Under the pieces are notes generated by a model that was not told where the DNA came from, did no database searches, and saw only the letters and a program-made list of their open reading frames with translations. From Owenweeksia sp. (GTDB taxonomy: Bacteria; Bacteroidota; Bacteroidia; Flavobacteriales; Schleiferiaceae), in assembly GCA_028285465.1 (NCBI GenBank), contig JANQPD010000077.1, forward strand, positions 1 to 51,102: 51,102 nt of DNA, in the 5' to 3' direction. A program made the translations under genes and the position numbers. Every line of letters starts with the position of its first letter. Position 1 is the first letter of the stretch. This document shows positions 34,301 to 41,413 of the stretch, in pieces.

Positions 34301-34584
34301 CTTCGGGTGGAGTGCGTGATGAAGAGGGCAGGCAAAGGGAATTGTTAGCTGGGGAGGATGCATTTGCGATATACCCCAACCCGGCATCCACCTGGTTTTT
34401 ACTGGAAGGCCTACGCAAAGGAGACCAGGTAGACCTCTTAAATGGGAGCGGCAGCCTGATCAGCTCTTTCGAGGCGGAAGGAGAAGAGCTTAAACTGGAG
34501 AGAAGAGCGCTTGCTTCCGGCCTTTATATGATAAAAGTTACGCGCGGAGAAGAAACGATCATGAAGAAACTCATGCTTCAATAG
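31339..34584 (+). CDS. Large repeat-propeller secreted protein with T9SS type A sorting domain
   Basis: 1,081 residues from the ATG at 31339; an upstream ATG at 31315 would add eight residues before the signal peptide, which ends near CAYGQ. The first half (to about 515) carries repeats like GNPVWNKIVDNDLHERVFHI / GYALTGFIRG. The second half has SBBP-type propeller repeats (VAKYDPNGNLLWGRK, ITGIDVDANNNVYVSGYF, VIKYDANGSFQW, LVVGDDGNIYVTGTTV). The C-terminal 80 residues form the sorting domain (AIYPNPASTWFLLEG ... GLYMIKVTRGEETIMKKLMLQ). It should be exported through the T9SS and displayed or released. Ligand unknown; adhesion is plausible. Confidence 0.87.
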   Translation: MRKNYQWFKMLSVKLMILLFGLSCAYGQNYEKMYLVGEHLSNFSITEMCCGGEGYVVAGTKKEKGNHPKDILITAMDDQGNPVWNKIVDNDLHERVFHIEAVSEGYALTGFIRGPQPSFNRLFFILLDPSGNVLINHIFHDPNQPSWQLQGAHVLEVQNGGGYLVTGYYKEYGIALTSPKSVQVLRLDATGNLIWGRLYDSPDDGRADFDMGAFAMELEEGFYITGSANVDKGGGLTTQGVLSLLIDFSGNIVWDNNFALDAGTDFERDADLGTSAIYDENERLIVVSANTTESTNFYLTKVDPATGTVVNQRHFDVSDDFTPSYYLGQNVDDQYVVSGMIKSTPVRYDCSGNPTVYASVPYIVEITPDLNTVTANVKYPMYAPSFSTDDGSVFHSHFGGPANLERPLITTPEMAFTHRDQNRTVLLGYREDGPAGKYDLQFISNQSPAYEWCEMEGMDIEILSTKPLYGRQMNDTPFDELEMQEGNPAMEVEAPTLECSTSLPSGSGQFPIVQTSTAGSEVKGPRLHASDRNLVVKNGYTYAIGQFTGSMNNPSLSSTATDHRPWVAKYDPNGNLLWGRKADGTTGYNSSITGIDVDANNNVYVSGYFTTGTLLFDGDPNPPMTSGVTLGNGGWSSYVIKYDANGSFQWRALMIKDTNVFGSAALISDLVVGDDGNIYVTGTTVRDVKFYTGNYVPDPIMGGASSLTTTPAHVFHAFIAKYDPGNGQLVFFESENTALTGDMSNFFSRAIQVDPSGSIYLGGDKFDGTLIISYPFVLKANASGIVTGTTANAATAEALLLTMTLDGDYLYVGGSVVSSLNFAGCTVSGLDHDGWFARVHKNTLACSGLNTVVDGTSGYQSALVTDIEVHSNGDAYVLGYSSGDTTSFSNGGSVSLIGNQDLFLAKYNTALTSSAWQQNFGGSGTSAYTGTIVEDDVNCGSFITGFFTGGTVDLGVSSGIISAPTGTYDHFVARIDELGASYKTAGDPSGGVRDEEGRQRELLAGEDAFAIYPNPASTWFLLEGLRKGDQVDLLNGSGSLISSFEAEGEELKLERRALASGLYMIKVTRGEETIMKKLMLQ

Positions 34585-34605
34585 ATACACCGCGTTAAAT
34601 AACAA

Positions 34606-34641
34606 CACCCCGCATCAAAAGAACCTGGTGCGGGGTTTTTT
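34606..34641 (+). terminator. Terminator after the large T9SS cargo
   Basis: ACCCCGCA (34607-34614) pairs with TGCGGGGT (34629-34636) around a 14-nt loop, followed by TTTTT. It lies between converging genes. Confidence 0.85.
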
Positions 34642-34643
34642 CA

Positions 34644-35405
34644 TTAAAAAGTTCCGGCCGTTATCATGTTTTCCGCAGGTTGAAAATCAAGTGCTTTTGC
34701 CGCTACAAAAGAGAAATTACTTAAGCGCGCTTCGCCTAATTGTTCTGTAAATCCTATACCCGTACGCCAACCCCAAAATTTCCATTGTGTGGCCACGGGA
34801 ATGCCTTCTACTTCCTCGTATGCCAGGTACTCAATGGCGTGCGGATCTTCCTCCGCCTTTTCGGCTGATTTGTTTGCCGTAACGATATAAGCAGCTGCAT
34901 GAAGCAGGTGAGAGGTTGTATGCGCATATAAGATATACCAATCATCAGGGCTGGCTCCCGTGTGGGGGTCAAAAACAAGCTTTTTGCTGTTGTACGGCCT
35001 GCCCCTCAGTTTGCGCTCATGGGTGGGCACCAGGCGGGTTCCCGGGTCGGTAGTTTTGTAAGGAAGCATAAAGAAATAACTCCAGGTATAGGCGGCAAAA
35101 CTGGCCTGCGCCTCTGTAAATTCCGGAGAGTAGTATACTTTGCCTCCGTCAAAGATCAGGGTTCGCCCGTCTACATAATCGATGCGTCCTTTTGTAGAAT
35201 TGGTGAGCAGGCTCAGCGTGCCGTTAAGGCGTTCTTTCCCGCCAAAAGAAAGGTGCAGGTCGAACCGCACTGCTTCCTCGGCCATGAATTTATCTTTGGC
35301 GTGCGCATTTTCTATTTTATCTGCAAAAGAAAGAGGCATAGTGGAGGCATCTCCGCACCCCGAAAGGAGCAAAAGAAGCCCGGAAAACAGAAGAATAGCT
35401 TTCAT
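34644..35405 (-). CDS. DUF6503-like lipoprotein
   Basis: 253 residues from the ATG at 35405, where the signal peptide MKAILLFSGLLLLLSGC (lipobox LSGC) starts; an upstream in-frame extension overlaps the divergent gene and is rejected. The mature part resembles a Bacteroidota lipoprotein family I recall as DUF6503: FDLHLSFGGKERLNGTLSLLTNSTKGR, YTWSYFFMLPYKTTDPGT, DDWYILYAHTTSHLLHAAAYIVT, HAIEYLAYEEVEGIPVATQWKFWGW. The fold is probably a LolA/LppX-like beta sheet, which would fit lipid or lipoprotein binding, but that is inference. It is divergent from a DUF547 gene. Confidence 0.72.
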   Translation of the reverse strand: MKAILLFSGLLLLLSGCGDASTMPLSFADKIENAHAKDKFMAEEAVRFDLHLSFGGKERLNGTLSLLTNSTKGRIDYVDGRTLIFDGGKVYYSPEFTEAQASFAAYTWSYFFMLPYKTTDPGTRLVPTHERKLRGRPYNSKKLVFDPHTGASPDDWYILYAHTTSHLLHAAAYIVTANKSAEKAEEDPHAIEYLAYEEVEGIPVATQWKFWGWRTGIGFTEQLGEARLSNFSFVAAKALDFQPAENMITAGTF

Positions 35406-35513
35406 ATGTTTGTTTTCGCGCAAATGTGAAGTGGGTAAGCTGTTTAAAGTGTCAGCAGGGCAACACTGCAGACGGCTTAATTGTGCATACTTTGTATTCA
35501 AATATGCGAAACA

Positions 35514-36218
35514 ATGAAAAAGATATTAGCAGGCCTGGGATTATTTTTAGCGGTACAGGCGGTTGCGCAATCTGCAAGCTATAAAAACCTTTTGAGTAAG
35601 ATGGTCAATACCAAAGGAGAGGTAAACTATAAATTACTACATGATAAACCGGAAGAACTTAATGCCTATCTGAAAACAATTGCAGCAGCCAACCTGCAGG
35701 GCATGAGCAAGAATGCCCAAAAAGCCCTTTGGATGAATGCTTATAACGCGTATACCCTTAAAGTGGTCATCGATCACTACCCCTTGAAGAGCATTACAGA
35801 CATAAAAGAAAAGGGCAAAACCGCCTGGGATATGCCCATCGCTAAGGTGGCAGGTAAAACCTATACCCTTAATCAAATAGAGCATGAGATCCTGCGCAAA
35901 CAGTTTAACGACTACCGCATACATGCCGGCATCAACTGTGCTTCTTTTTCGTGCCCGGTCTTGCTCAACCAGCCTTTTACGGAAGCCAATGTGGATCAGT
36001 TGCTGGAGGTGGCTTTTAAGAGTTTTGTAAACGACCCGCAACGCAACAGGATCAGTAAGGCCGAACTGAAGCTTTCACAGATATTCAAATGGTTTGCCGA
36101 AGATTTTGAAAGAGATGGAGGTGTACTGGCGGTGGTAAGAAAATACGCGGAAACCGAGATCTCCGCAACCCCCGATATAGATTACCTGGAATACAACTGG
36201 AGCTTGAACGGGAAATAA
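35514..36218 (+). CDS. DUF547 protein, exported (stand-alone)
   Basis: 234 residues from the ATG at 35514: signal peptide (cleaved near AVAQ), then a DUF547 domain filling the rest. Conserved blocks are LWMNAYNAYTLKVVIDHYP, HAGINCASFSCPVLL (paired cysteines), LSQIFKWFAEDF and YLEYNWSLNG. The domain resembles papain-like/transglutaminase folds in some analyses, but no activity is established. A second DUF547 protein, fused to a predicted barrel, lies 2.2 kb away on the other strand. It is divergent from the DUF6503-like gene across 108 nt. Confidence 0.88.
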   Translation: MKKILAGLGLFLAVQAVAQSASYKNLLSKMVNTKGEVNYKLLHDKPEELNAYLKTIAAANLQGMSKNAQKALWMNAYNAYTLKVVIDHYPLKSITDIKEKGKTAWDMPIAKVAGKTYTLNQIEHEILRKQFNDYRIHAGINCASFSCPVLLNQPFTEANVDQLLEVAFKSFVNDPQRNRISKAELKLSQIFKWFAEDFERDGGVLAVVRKYAETEISATPDIDYLEYNWSLNGK

Positions 36219-36303
36219 AATAAGGTACATTCGGTATGAGAACTTAAAATGAATTGCCCTCAACCGGCCCGAGGTTTATTCTCTCAAACTACTCATGTAT
36301 TGT

Positions 36304-37575
36304 TTAAAAGTATTGTCCTAACCCGATCACCAGGCCCTGGGCATTATTTTCCAGCAAACCTGCTCCATAGTCTATGCGTAAGGTGGCGCTGTACACTCTT
36401 TTCAGAATGAAGCGGGTGCCTAAACCGGTATTGAGATAAAGGTTTTCGGGGCTTACATAGCTGGCAAATTCAGCACCCGGTGAGCGAAAAGAAGCAAAAT
36501 CGGCAAAGCCCACCCCTTGAAAAGCAAACCAGTCATTTTCCCATAAGGTATGCCGGTATTCGGCATTTAAGGCAAATACGGCACTGGCTCTGTTTACCCG
36601 GTCTCCCACACCACGTACGTTTGCGTGATTGTCAACTACATAGGCCGCAAAGGGGGTTTCGTTATTCGTGGAAAAGCCAAGCAGGGCCCGGGCCCCCATA
36701 TTTCCTTTTTCCCCTGTACGCTTGTAAAAGCGCAGGCCGTAGTCCAGCATATTGAAGGGCAATAAGTTGCTTTGTAATGCTTGCACGTGTTGGAACTGGA
36801 AGTCGCTAATAAATCCGTCAAAATACTGGTAATACTGTACTACCCGGTAATATTGGTGAAAAGCTTTAAAGAGGTATTTATCCAGACGCAGAAGCTGGGG
36901 TTTTTCAATAATTTCTTCAGCCCCACTTACAAACGTATACGTTTCTCTGAAATAAGAGCCTCCCAGTTCCAGGCGGTGGTAAAAATTGAGCTGGTAGAGC
37001 AGCAGCGCTTCCATGGAGCGGTTCTTGTATTCATAAATGCCGGTTATTTCTCCAAAATACACCGGTTCATCTGCTGTAAAATCCTTAAAACTAAGGGCTA
37101 TACCCCATTTTGCATCGAGCAGAAAGGGAGCGCGGTATGTAATGCCGTAGCTGTGCTTGCCGTTGTTCTGGTAAAATACGTCCAGCATCATGTTACGGCC
37201 CAGTAGGTTGTGTTCGCTGGCCCCGGCTGTCCACCAAACCCGTTCCCCCCGGGTCCAGAGGTTAAAGTAAGGGATAAGGGTGAAGTTTTCTTCTATGGTG
37301 ATGTACACTTTGTAAAGATCCCCGTGAGAGTGAAACACCTGGTAGTAGGCATGGGCTACCGAGGGGAGCCGGATAAGCATTTGTACATCTTTTTCAAGCC
37401 GGGCACTATCCAGGGGCGCTCCTGCCTTAGACGTTACCAGGCTTTCTAAAAAAGGGGCATACGTACGTTGGTTTCCCCTTAACGTAATGTTTTCTATGCG
37501 CGCTGTTTGCGCATTTGCTGTAGAATGCAAAAGAAGGACAATGAGCAAGAAAAGCCCGGAAAGCAAATGGCGCAT
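36304..37575 (-). CDS. Omp85-superfamily outer membrane protein with one POTRA domain
   Basis: 423 residues: signal peptide (cleaved near ANAQ), one POTRA-like domain (about 24-96; IENITLRGNQRTYAPFLESLV, LEKDVQMLIRLPSV, VYITIEE), then a beta-barrel opening SEHNLLGRNMMLDVFYQNNG / YGITYRAPFLLDAKW. VRGVGDR (320-326) resembles the Omp85 loop-6 VRG motif, and the chain ends in a strand with terminal Phe (GLGQYF). BamA has five POTRAs; single-POTRA relatives act as specialised secretion or insertion pores. It is the last gene of a three-gene unit after a barrel-fused DUF547 protein and a lipoprotein. Confidence 0.78.
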   Translation of the reverse strand: MRHLLSGLFLLIVLLLHSTANAQTARIENITLRGNQRTYAPFLESLVTSKAGAPLDSARLEKDVQMLIRLPSVAHAYYQVFHSHGDLYKVYITIEENFTLIPYFNLWTRGERVWWTAGASEHNLLGRNMMLDVFYQNNGKHSYGITYRAPFLLDAKWGIALSFKDFTADEPVYFGEITGIYEYKNRSMEALLLYQLNFYHRLELGGSYFRETYTFVSGAEEIIEKPQLLRLDKYLFKAFHQYYRVVQYYQYFDGFISDFQFQHVQALQSNLLPFNMLDYGLRFYKRTGEKGNMGARALLGFSTNNETPFAAYVVDNHANVRGVGDRVNRASAVFALNAEYRHTLWENDWFAFQGVGFADFASFRSPGAEFASYVSPENLYLNTGLGTRFILKRVYSATLRIDYGAGLLENNAQGLVIGLGQYF

Positions 37576-37577
37576 AC

Positions 37578-38351
37578 CTACAAACTAAAATCCTTTTCGA
37601 TCACCAGGTTTACCCAGTTGTCTTCACTTACCGCCATAAGCGTAAAGCGATAACTTTTGCCGCTTTCCAGGGGTGGGGGCGTTTGCCGGGTAACGTTTAA
37701 TACCACGTTTGAGGTATCGTAATAGGTAAACGTTTGGGTATACGTATAGGTTCCACTTAACAAACGACCACTTTCATCGCTGATCACCTGGAAATAAATA
37801 ACGTTATCGGATATGCCCTGGTCAGTCCAGGTAAATGTAGGTTCCAAAGGGCTTCTAAAGGTGATTTGTACCTGATCATTCCAGACCGTGGGTTTTGTTT
37901 GTTGTTTAAAGCGAATAGGATCTGAGAGGTGTAAGGTATCTCCCCGTTTATAGGTTACTACCGAAAAAGCCTCTTTTCCCTGCTGGCGCACAAACCGCTT
38001 TAAATATCCGTTAAAGACCTCTTCTTGTGGTAAACTTCTCTGGCAATAGTATGCATAGGCTTCGGGTTTATCAATGCTTGAGTCTGCTTCAAAAAAAGCA
38101 TCTTCCTGGGCACCGGGCAAAGGGTAATAAAAAGTATACACTATCCCGGGATTGTCTTTATCGCTGGCGGAGCAGGCAATCAGGTTTGCCCTTTGAAGGC
38201 CGGTCAAATTATCCAGGTAAGCACATAGGCTGAACGGGCAAATTTCTTCACTGCATGTCTCGCCGGGGTGGTTGTTTTCCTCCTCCTTTTCACAGGAAAG
38301 GAGGGCTAAACAAACAAAGGGAAAGAGCAGAGGCAACAGACTTTTTTTCAT
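37578..38351 (-). CDS. Lipoprotein of unknown family
   Basis: 257 residues: signal peptide with lipobox LLSC (Cys about 20), an acidic stretch, and a cysteine-rich segment (ETCSEEICPFSLCAYL, later ACSASDKD and YYCQR) that could form disulfides. A C-terminal beta-rich half (PTFTWTDQGISDNVIYFQVISDESG, SGKSYRFTLMAVSEDNWVNLVIEKDF) reads like an Ig or fibronectin-type domain. I do not recognise the family. It lies between the DUF547-barrel gene (17 nt gap) and the Omp85-like gene (2 nt gap), so it is probably an outer-membrane partner of one of them. Confidence 0.72.
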   Translation of the reverse strand: MKKSLLPLLFPFVCLALLSCEKEEENNHPGETCSEEICPFSLCAYLDNLTGLQRANLIACSASDKDNPGIVYTFYYPLPGAQEDAFFEADSSIDKPEAYAYYCQRSLPQEEVFNGYLKRFVRQQGKEAFSVVTYKRGDTLHLSDPIRFKQQTKPTVWNDQVQITFRSPLEPTFTWTDQGISDNVIYFQVISDESGRLLSGTYTYTQTFTYYDTSNVVLNVTRQTPPPLESGKSYRFTLMAVSEDNWVNLVIEKDFSL

Positions 38352-38368
38352 ATCATCTCCTTAACAGG

Positions 38369-39994
38369 TCATAAAACTAGGTACTTCAGCCCTAAGTTGA
38401 AGGTTTCTCCGAGTCCATTATTACGGGCGGCCCAAAAATTTGTATACAGGAGTTCAATGTTAAAATAAGAAGTGAACTGGTATTTAAAACCCAGCCCGCT
38501 GGCTGTGTAATTTGCACCGATCACAAAATCTTCGGTTATGTCCATACCATTTTCATCGTATACGGGGGAGCCGGCAAAGCGCGGTACGTATTGCGTCATA
38601 GCGTAAAAGGTAATTTGGGGAGTGGGGAAATAGCTGAAAAACAAATTGGCCGGAAGATCGATGTGGTTTACCTGGTTTTCCCTTCGCTTAAACCGGAAAA
38701 GGAGGTCTACTTCGGCAAAAACCTGGAACTGGTCATTGGCAAAGGTCTTATCGTAAAAAAACTGGTTCCACCATACGTAACGGTCCCACTCTATCCAGTA
38801 CAAGCCTCCTTGCCCGGCACTGGGGCTGCGCCCTTCTGGTGCTTCATTCGGACTAAACAAGAGACTGCTTTGGATAGAGAAATTATTGATCCCCTTAAAG
38901 GGAGAAAACTTAATACGTGGCCCGATTACGCCAATGCCAAAGCGGGTGCTGTCTGTATTTTCAAAACGGAAAGCGCGGTCCATAGCGCCATAAGAAGTGT
39001 TTTGTGACGCCCGGCCCGTTCCGCGCAAGCTCAGATCAAAACCCACATTAAAGCGTGCATTGTTGCTTACGCCTATTGTCCACTGTAAAAGAGCAGTGGC
39101 AAACGTAGCCCGGTAGCCTTCAAATACTTCCCCCTGCCAGTCGTTGGCCGTCTCCGTATATATTGTATTGAATAGGGTAAAATCCATCTGGCCTTTTCGC
39201 AAAAGCGTACCTGCGGTATAGGTTTGCAGGTTAAGCCCCTCATTAGGAGGGGCGGTTTGCGTGGAAGGCGTGTTGGCGCGCCGGTTCAACGTCCAGTCGT
39301 AAGGGTAATAGGTGATTTTGTATTCGGCCGGGATCTCTCTTTGCCTGAATTGATTGATGTAAGTAATCAAACCTTGCTCTTCCGTAGCAAAATCGCGGGT
39401 ATACCAGCGGAATATTTCACTTAGTTGTACCTTTTCTTCTCCCGGGATCACCCGGATGAAAGAAGGGTCATTGAGTGCCTTGGTAGCTTGCATTTCCATT
39501 TGGACGTTGAGTTGTGCGGGGGTGTAGGCAAAATTCACGATGGGTGGGCAACTCACCGCACCGCATACCAGCACAAAGTGGAAGCGTGCTTCGTCAAATG
39601 CCGCTCTAAGGCGTTCGTTTTCCAGGGTGTTGAGCGTGATCCGCTCTCCCGCGATCAGGTGCTTGTTGCGGTCAAAAAAACCGTTCACGTCCATGGGAGA
39701 AGAAATGGGGTAAGCATCCACTACGCTCTTTATCACGGCAAGATTATAGGCATTTATGTAAAAGGCCTGGTAATTCAAGGGATCATCCAAAGAAGGTGTC
39801 ATTTTACCGAGGGCGTTATAGAGGTGGTCCAGTTGCGCGGGCACTGCTTTAATGGCGGCATAATCCACTCTTTCATCGAACACATAGGTTTCAAAAAAGG
39901 TATTGGCCTGCGCATAGAAATCATCGAAGGGTTGCTGGCCCCAAACGGTGGTGGTGATCAGGAGCAGTGCAAGGGTTGATATTTTGCCTTTCAT
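38369..39994 (-). CDS. DUF547 domain fused to a predicted outer-membrane beta-barrel
   Basis: 541 residues: signal peptide (cleaved near VWGQ), DUF547 domain (about 22-238) with NYQAFYINAYNLAVIKSVV, VCGAVSCPPIV, LSEIFRWYTRDF and YYPYDWTLN. A Thr/Pro linker (240-255) follows, then about 285 residues of alternating strands (FATALLQWTIGVSNNARFNVGFDLSL, QFQVFAEVDLLFRF, ITFYAMTQYVPRF, LGFKYQFTSYFNIELLYTNFWA) ending GLKYLVL. The second half looks like a 10-12 strand barrel, so the DUF547 part would sit in the periplasm below it. It heads the three-gene unit. The fusion is unusual among DUF547 proteins known to me. Confidence 0.8.
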   Translation of the reverse strand: MKGKISTLALLLITTTVWGQQPFDDFYAQANTFFETYVFDERVDYAAIKAVPAQLDHLYNALGKMTPSLDDPLNYQAFYINAYNLAVIKSVVDAYPISSPMDVNGFFDRNKHLIAGERITLNTLENERLRAAFDEARFHFVLVCGAVSCPPIVNFAYTPAQLNVQMEMQATKALNDPSFIRVIPGEEKVQLSEIFRWYTRDFATEEQGLITYINQFRQREIPAEYKITYYPYDWTLNRRANTPSTQTAPPNEGLNLQTYTAGTLLRKGQMDFTLFNTIYTETANDWQGEVFEGYRATFATALLQWTIGVSNNARFNVGFDLSLRGTGRASQNTSYGAMDRAFRFENTDSTRFGIGVIGPRIKFSPFKGINNFSIQSSLLFSPNEAPEGRSPSAGQGGLYWIEWDRYVWWNQFFYDKTFANDQFQVFAEVDLLFRFKRRENQVNHIDLPANLFFSYFPTPQITFYAMTQYVPRFAGSPVYDENGMDITEDFVIGANYTASGLGFKYQFTSYFNIELLYTNFWAARNNGLGETFNLGLKYLVL

Positions 39995-40090
39995 TTTTTA
40001 ATAGGTTTACAAATCAATCAGGCACAAAAAAATAGGATGTTGATTTGAGTAAGTGTAAGCTAATTTACATTTAAGGGCTAAAGGGGCGTT

Positions 40091-40098
40091 TATTTTTG
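40091..40098 (+). promoter_or_regulatory. -7 element of the flavoprotein/polyferredoxin pair
   Basis: TATTTTTG, an exact TAnnTTTG, 22 nt before the ATG at 40121. No TTG is seen about 20 nt upstream. The preceding gap from 39995 holds no gene. Confidence 0.45.
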
Positions 40099-40120
40099 GT
40101 TGTCTTAAGTAGTAAACCCT

Positions 40121-41413
40121 ATGGAGCATGTAATTATTATTGGAAATGGCATAGCAGGTGTTACGGCAGCGCGCCATATCCGTAAGCTGAGCGACAAACA
40201 AATTACCATTATTTCGAAAGAAAGCGACCATTTCTTTTCCCGCACTGCCCTTATGTACATCTACATGGGGCATATGAAGTATGAGCATACCAAACCCTAT
40301 GAAGACCATTTCTGGGCAAAAAACCGGCTGGAGCTATTGCGGGATACTGTGCTTTCGGTCAATACAGACACACGTGAACTTCAACTCGAAAAGGGAACCG
40401 TGCTTACGTATGATCAATTGATCCTGGCTACCGGCAGCAGGCCCAATGCATTTGGCTGGCCCGGGCAAAATGCGAAAGGGGTGCAGGGGCTCTATTCCTT
40501 GCAGGACCTGGAGCTGTTGGAAGAGAATACGAAGCATACCCGCCATGCCGTAATCGTTGGCGGGGGGCTTATCGGGATAGAACTGGCAGAGATGTTGCGC
40601 ACGCGCCATATGGACGTAACCATGCTGGTACGCGAAAAAGACTTTTGGGGTGGCGTGTTGCCTCCAAAAGAAGCGCAACTGGTAGGCAGGCATATACGGG
40701 AACATCACATAGACCTGCGTTTGGAGACAGAATTGGAGGAGATCTTAACGGATGAGCATAATCAGGTAAAGGCGGTAAAAACCAAAAGCGGTGAAGACAT
40801 AAGCTGTGGGTTTGTCGGGCTTACCGTAGGGGTACATCCCAATATCGGCTTCCTGCAAAACAGCCCTATAGAAACAGATCGCGGTATTTTGGTAAACCGG
40901 GCATTGGAAACCAATGTGCCCGGTGTGTACGCCATTGGAGATTGCGCACAGCAGCGGGAGGCCATTGGCGAAAGAAAACCGGTGGAGCAGGTTTGGTATA
41001 CAGGGCGTATGATGGGTGAAACGGTTGCCCAAACCATATGCGGCAACCGCATGGAATATGCCCCCGGACCCTGGTTTAACAGTGCTAAATTTTTTGACAT
41101 AGAGTACCAGACCTACGGTTGGGTATGGGCTAAGCCTAAGGAAAACGAAGCTTCCCTGTATTGGGAGCATGAGGATGGTAAAAAGTGCCTGCGCCTGGTA
41201 TACGATAAAGACAGTATGCGGTTTTTGGGCCTTAATGCATTTGGCTTGCGCTTAAGGCACGAGCTTTGCGATGCCTGGCTGAAAAAAGAGGCGTCTATTG
41301 ATCATGTGATCGAGGCCTTGCCCAGTGCCAATTTTGACCCGGAGTTTTACCAAAAGCACGAGCAGGATATTATGCGTCAATTCTCTAAAAACTTAAAAAC
41401 AGCGGCAGCATGA
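40121..41413 (+). CDS. FAD-dependent NAD(P)H oxidoreductase
   Basis: A 430-residue two-dinucleotide-domain flavoprotein. FAD site IIIGNGIAGVTAARHI (5-20), LILATGSRPNAFGWPG, a second Rossmann VIVGGGLIGIELAEML for NAD(P)H, and the FAD-closing TNVPGVYAIGDCAQQ. It resembles nitrite-reductase/rubredoxin-reductase-type FAD enzymes. The C-terminal 130 residues (PWFNSAKFFDIEYQTYGWVW onward) form an interface domain. The stop overlaps the start of the next gene by 4 nt, so its electrons probably pass to that polyferredoxin membrane protein. The final acceptor is unknown. Confidence 0.88.
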   Translation: MEHVIIIGNGIAGVTAARHIRKLSDKQITIISKESDHFFSRTALMYIYMGHMKYEHTKPYEDHFWAKNRLELLRDTVLSVNTDTRELQLEKGTVLTYDQLILATGSRPNAFGWPGQNAKGVQGLYSLQDLELLEENTKHTRHAVIVGGGLIGIELAEMLRTRHMDVTMLVREKDFWGGVLPPKEAQLVGRHIREHHIDLRLETELEEILTDEHNQVKAVKTKSGEDISCGFVGLTVGVHPNIGFLQNSPIETDRGILVNRALETNVPGVYAIGDCAQQREAIGERKPVEQVWYTGRMMGETVAQTICGNRMEYAPGPWFNSAKFFDIEYQTYGWVWAKPKENEASLYWEHEDGKKCLRLVYDKDSMRFLGLNAFGLRLRHELCDAWLKKEASIDHVIEALPSANFDPEFYQKHEQDIMRQFSKNLKTAAA

